Assembly (NCBI GenBank): GCA_945897695.1
Contig: CAMDGW010000034.1
Location: 1 to 16,485 of the forward strand
Source of the DNA: Pseudobacteriovorax antillogorgiicola
Lineage (GTDB): Bacteria; Bdellovibrionota_B; Oligoflexia; Oligoflexales; RGVZ01
Direction of reading: 5' to 3'
DNA length: 16,485 nt
The notes under the pieces were generated by a model, which was not told the DNA's origin, made no database searches, and saw only the letters and a list, made by a program, of their open reading frames with translations. How positions within the stretch are numbered: the first letter of the stretch is position 1; each line of letters begins with the position of its first letter. The position numbers and the translations under genes are program-made. Below are positions 14,613 through 16,485 of this stretch, one piece after another.

Positions 14613-15191
14613 GTGGGAAATCTAGTTCTAGCATTCACTTTGATTTTTTTTGCTCAAGGTGCTGTTTTTGCGGACATTCCTGGTACAGCTCGTTCCAATG
14701 AGCGAGATGTTTTAAGGGTTGATTTGGGCGTTGGACTTTCATCTCCCGCCCCGGGTATGAGTGCTGGGGTGAGTGTTCTTAGGACGTTCAAACCCGCGCA
14801 TGCCTTTGGTTTGGCTCTAAGCGTTTCTCACCATAGTCCGACTCAGCATTATGCCAAGGTCAACACGCAGGCTTACGACTTTGTCTGGGAGTATTCACAG
14901 GCCTTGTTTGAAGGTTTTCATGCTTTGCGCCTGCGCGGAGGGTTAGGTGCCTCTAATTCCTATGTAGCAAAGTACTCAGAAGCTTTGGGGCACAAGGATG
15001 ACGAACAGGGACATCACGTTTGGCTTGGTCATGTCATAGCATCGGTGGCATTTGACGCTCCGCAGGCTGACCTGATGTGGATAAGGTACGGCATTTGGGT
15101 GCAGCGCTCCCTTTCAAAAGACTTTCCATTTCAGGCTGGTATCTTTGTGGGATGGGTCTTTGGGGGGCAATGGATTGGAATTGGGGACTAG
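14613..15191 (+). CDS. Small exported protein, probable outer-membrane beta-barrel
   Basis: A 192-residue protein that I cannot assign to a named family. The first 20 residues (MGNLVLAFTLIFFAQGAVFA) form a hydrophobic signal peptide with a likely cut after A-x-A, although it lacks the usual basic residue at the start. The mature part has short alternating strands such as VLRVDLGVGLSSPAPGMSAG, FGLALSVSH, LRLRGGLGASNSYV, VIASVAFDAP and FPFQAGIFVGWVFGG, with Gly and aromatic residues, as in small eight-strand barrels. It is His-rich in the middle (HVWLGH, EQGHH). The GTG start follows AGGGG by five bases. It ends 110 bases before the cyclophilin gene and is divergent from the PBP1A operon. The barrel assignment is from composition only; a soluble periplasmic beta protein is possible. 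Confidence 0.6.
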   Translation: MGNLVLAFTLIFFAQGAVFADIPGTARSNERDVLRVDLGVGLSSPAPGMSAGVSVLRTFKPAHAFGLALSVSHHSPTQHYAKVNTQAYDFVWEYSQALFEGFHALRLRGGLGASNSYVAKYSEALGHKDDEQGHHVWLGHVIASVAFDAPQADLMWIRYGIWVQRSLSKDFPFQAGIFVGWVFGGQWIGIGD

Positions 15192-15245
15192 GGTTAAATC
15201 CTTCTTAGTCTTTCTGTAAATCCTGCTCGCGACTGTGCATGAATT

Positions 15246-15254
15246 TGGTATGAT
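15246..15254 (+). promoter_or_regulatory. Candidate extended -10 promoter of the cyclophilin gene
   Basis: TGGTATGAT has TG at 15246-15247, one base, then TATGAT at 15249-15254, about 48 bases before the ATG at 15302. There is no good -35 box at the usual distance. The -10 hexamer and the extended TG are the same as those before the histone-like gene. Confidence 0.45.
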
Positions 15255-15301
15255 GATGTTGAATAAATTTTGCAGAGTTTTGTATATTTAGAGGGGGTCT
15301 T

Positions 15302-16147
15302 ATGCGCGTTCTAACTTTCTTAAAGTCCGCGTTGGCGACATTGATCGTTTCTTCAATCATGACAGTCGGGGCCAGTGCCGCCGATGATAAAGAATTACGT
15401 GCCAAGTTCACAACATCCGAAGGGACATTTGAAGCTAAGCTCTTCTACAATGAAGTGCCTGTGACTGTTTCCAACTTCGTGGAGCTTTCGCGTAAGGGTT
15501 ACTACAACGGACTAATCTTTCACCGCGTCATTCCTAACTTTATGATTCAGGGTGGTGATCCCAAGGGAAATGGAACCGGCGGCCCGGGTTACACCTTTGC
15601 CGACGAATTTCATCCGTCTTTGAAGCATTCAAAGCCGGGGATTCTATCTATGGCTAACAGCGGGCCTGGAACCAACGGTAGTCAATTCTTCGTTACGGTT
15701 GCGCCAACTGCACATCTAGACAATCGCCACTCGGTTTTTGGTGAAGTCGTCTCTGGCTATGACGTTGTAAAGAAAATTTCTGAAGTTAAAGCGACCAATG
15801 ACAAGCCAGGCAAAGATGTAAAAATTGAAAAAGTTGAAATAATCGGTGACTGGTTCAAGCCCGTTGACTTTAAAAAGACAAGAGAACTCTCTCAGGACGA
15901 CATTAAAACAATCTCAAAGAAGCCCGTGGAGTCACTTTTGGTGAAAATTGGTGAATCTCAGGGATTTGGCAAAATGGCTGGCGCTACATTTAGTGATGGT
16001 GTTGCGCGAGGTGATCAGATGCAGGTGCGTTACACCGTAAACTATGCCAAATCCAAAGGTGCTCAGTTCATTGGCCTGTTTTCGGTCAAGGATGCCAAGT
16101 CCATAGAGATTCAGCAGTTCCAGTTTGCACGTGGTCAAGGACAATAA
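15302..16147 (+). CDS. Periplasmic cyclophilin-type peptidyl-prolyl isomerase with C-terminal extension
   Basis: A 281-residue exported foldase that interconverts cis and trans proline bonds. The signal peptide covers about residues 1-26 (cut in ASA-ADD). The cyclophilin domain spans about 32-187, with the catalytic FHRVIPNFMIQGGDP (R75, F80, Q83), SMANSGPGTNGSQFFVT (A118, N119, Q128, F130) and HLDNRHSVFGEVVSG. The cyclosporin-contacting Trp of human CypA is replaced near H138, which is common in bacterial forms. Some 90 residues follow the domain, including VESLLVKIGESQGFGKMAGA and ending in QFARGQGQ; I do not recognise them and they are not part of standard small cyclophilins. The ATG follows GAGGGGG by four bases. 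The next gene starts immediately after the stop codon, so the two are probably one transcript serving envelope assembly. Confidence 0.92.
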   Translation: MRVLTFLKSALATLIVSSIMTVGASAADDKELRAKFTTSEGTFEAKLFYNEVPVTVSNFVELSRKGYYNGLIFHRVIPNFMIQGGDPKGNGTGGPGYTFADEFHPSLKHSKPGILSMANSGPGTNGSQFFVTVAPTAHLDNRHSVFGEVVSGYDVVKKISEVKATNDKPGKDVKIEKVEIIGDWFKPVDFKKTRELSQDDIKTISKKPVESLLVKIGESQGFGKMAGATFSDGVARGDQMQVRYTVNYAKSKGAQFIGLFSVKDAKSIEIQQFQFARGQGQ

Positions 16148-16150
16148 CTT

Positions 16151-16485
16151 TTGTCTGCTGAAGATCGATCAAACCAGGCGTCAACCGTAACCGCAAGTTC
16201 TTCCATGGCTAAAACTGACGATACCAGTTTGAAGCATCTACTCGATGCGGATCGTGCGGTACACGGTAGTTGGCGCAAGCGATTTTTTATTTTTTTGGCT
16301 ATATCTCTCGTATTTTTGGCGTGGTTTGTGCCATTTATACCAGCTCTCTATCTTGGCACGATCACCGTGAAGAGATTAGATGCCAAGGGCAAGTTGATTG
16401 ATAGTGAAGTGGGCCCATCAACGCCGCAATGGATTTCGATAAATAAAGTTTCAAGGCATATCATCAACGCCGTCAGTGTTGCTGA
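16151..16485 (+). CDS. mtgA: Monofunctional peptidoglycan transglycosylase (GT51), N-terminal part
   Basis: The frame runs off the window end. After about 20 low-complexity residues, the segment SWRKRFFIFLAISLVFLAWF is a membrane anchor. It is followed by TPQWISINKVSRHIINAVSVA, which matches the family signature 'W-x-x-I-x-x-(V/I)S-x-x-(L/I)-x-x-A-V' just ahead of the catalytic 'EDxxFxxHxG', which would lie outside the window. Such enzymes polymerise lipid II into glycan strands. The start is uncertain. TTG at 16151, only three bases after the cyclophilin stop, has AAGGA about nine bases upstream. The ATG at 16205 has no ribosome site, so I prefer the TTG. A class A PBP cannot be excluded because only the beginning is visible. 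Confidence 0.7.
   Translation, partial: MSAEDRSNQASTVTASSSMAKTDDTSLKHLLDADRAVHGSWRKRFFIFLAISLVFLAWFVPFIPALYLGTITVKRLDAKGKLIDSEVGPSTPQWISINKVSRHIINAVSVA

Overview
The window looks like chromosomal DNA of a Gram-negative bacterium. It encodes a lipoprotein with a lipobox, a class A penicillin-binding protein, a probable outer-membrane barrel, a periplasmic cyclophilin and a quinone-type (class 2) dihydroorotate dehydrogenase. A PrkA-type kinase, a membrane pyrophosphatase and a Lys/Ala-rich histone H1-like protein in a moderate-GC genome would fit a deltaproteobacterial or Bdellovibrionota-like lineage, but that placement is an inference. There is no rRNA, tRNA, CRISPR array, transposase or phage gene that I can see.

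Layout, left to right. (1) 1-1134, plus strand: the C-terminal part of a PrkA-like serine protein kinase, cut by the window edge. (2) 1148-3787, minus strand: pyrD followed by an HD-superfamily phosphohydrolase, probably one transcript, converging on prkA. (3) 3788-4189: an AT-rich non-coding stretch with candidate divergent promoters. (4) 4190-6511, plus strand: a 773-residue coiled-coil-like protein. Its two ends resemble the two halves of an SMC/RecN/YhaN-type ATPase head, but the Walker A and Walker B residues are gone. A strong terminator follows. (5) 6605-7316: about 700 bases without a convincing gene, holding a structured element, a possible broken microgene and the leader of the next gene. 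(6) 7317-7538: a 73-residue histone H1-like protein with three 24-bp repeats; two hairpins and a terminator follow its coding sequence. (7) 7743-9881: a membrane pyrophosphatase whose key residues predict a K+-dependent proton pump, then a terminator. (8) 9984-10475: a single-domain asparaginase-like protein.

(9) 10602-14480, minus strand: a tightly overlapping operon, read as PBP1A, then a PBP-activator-like lipoprotein, then an OsmC-family protein. The first two overlap by 11 bases and the last two by one base. (10) 14613-16485, plus strand: a small exported probable barrel protein, a periplasmic cyclophilin with an unusual C-terminal extension, and the start of a GT51 monofunctional transglycosylase. 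The right third is therefore an envelope neighbourhood, with two glycan-polymerising enzymes, a putative lipoprotein activator and a periplasmic foldase.

The observations most worth following up are the degenerate SMC/YhaN-like protein, the PBP1A/lipoprotein gene pair, and the hairpins around the histone-like gene, one of which carries the stop codon in a GUAA loop.
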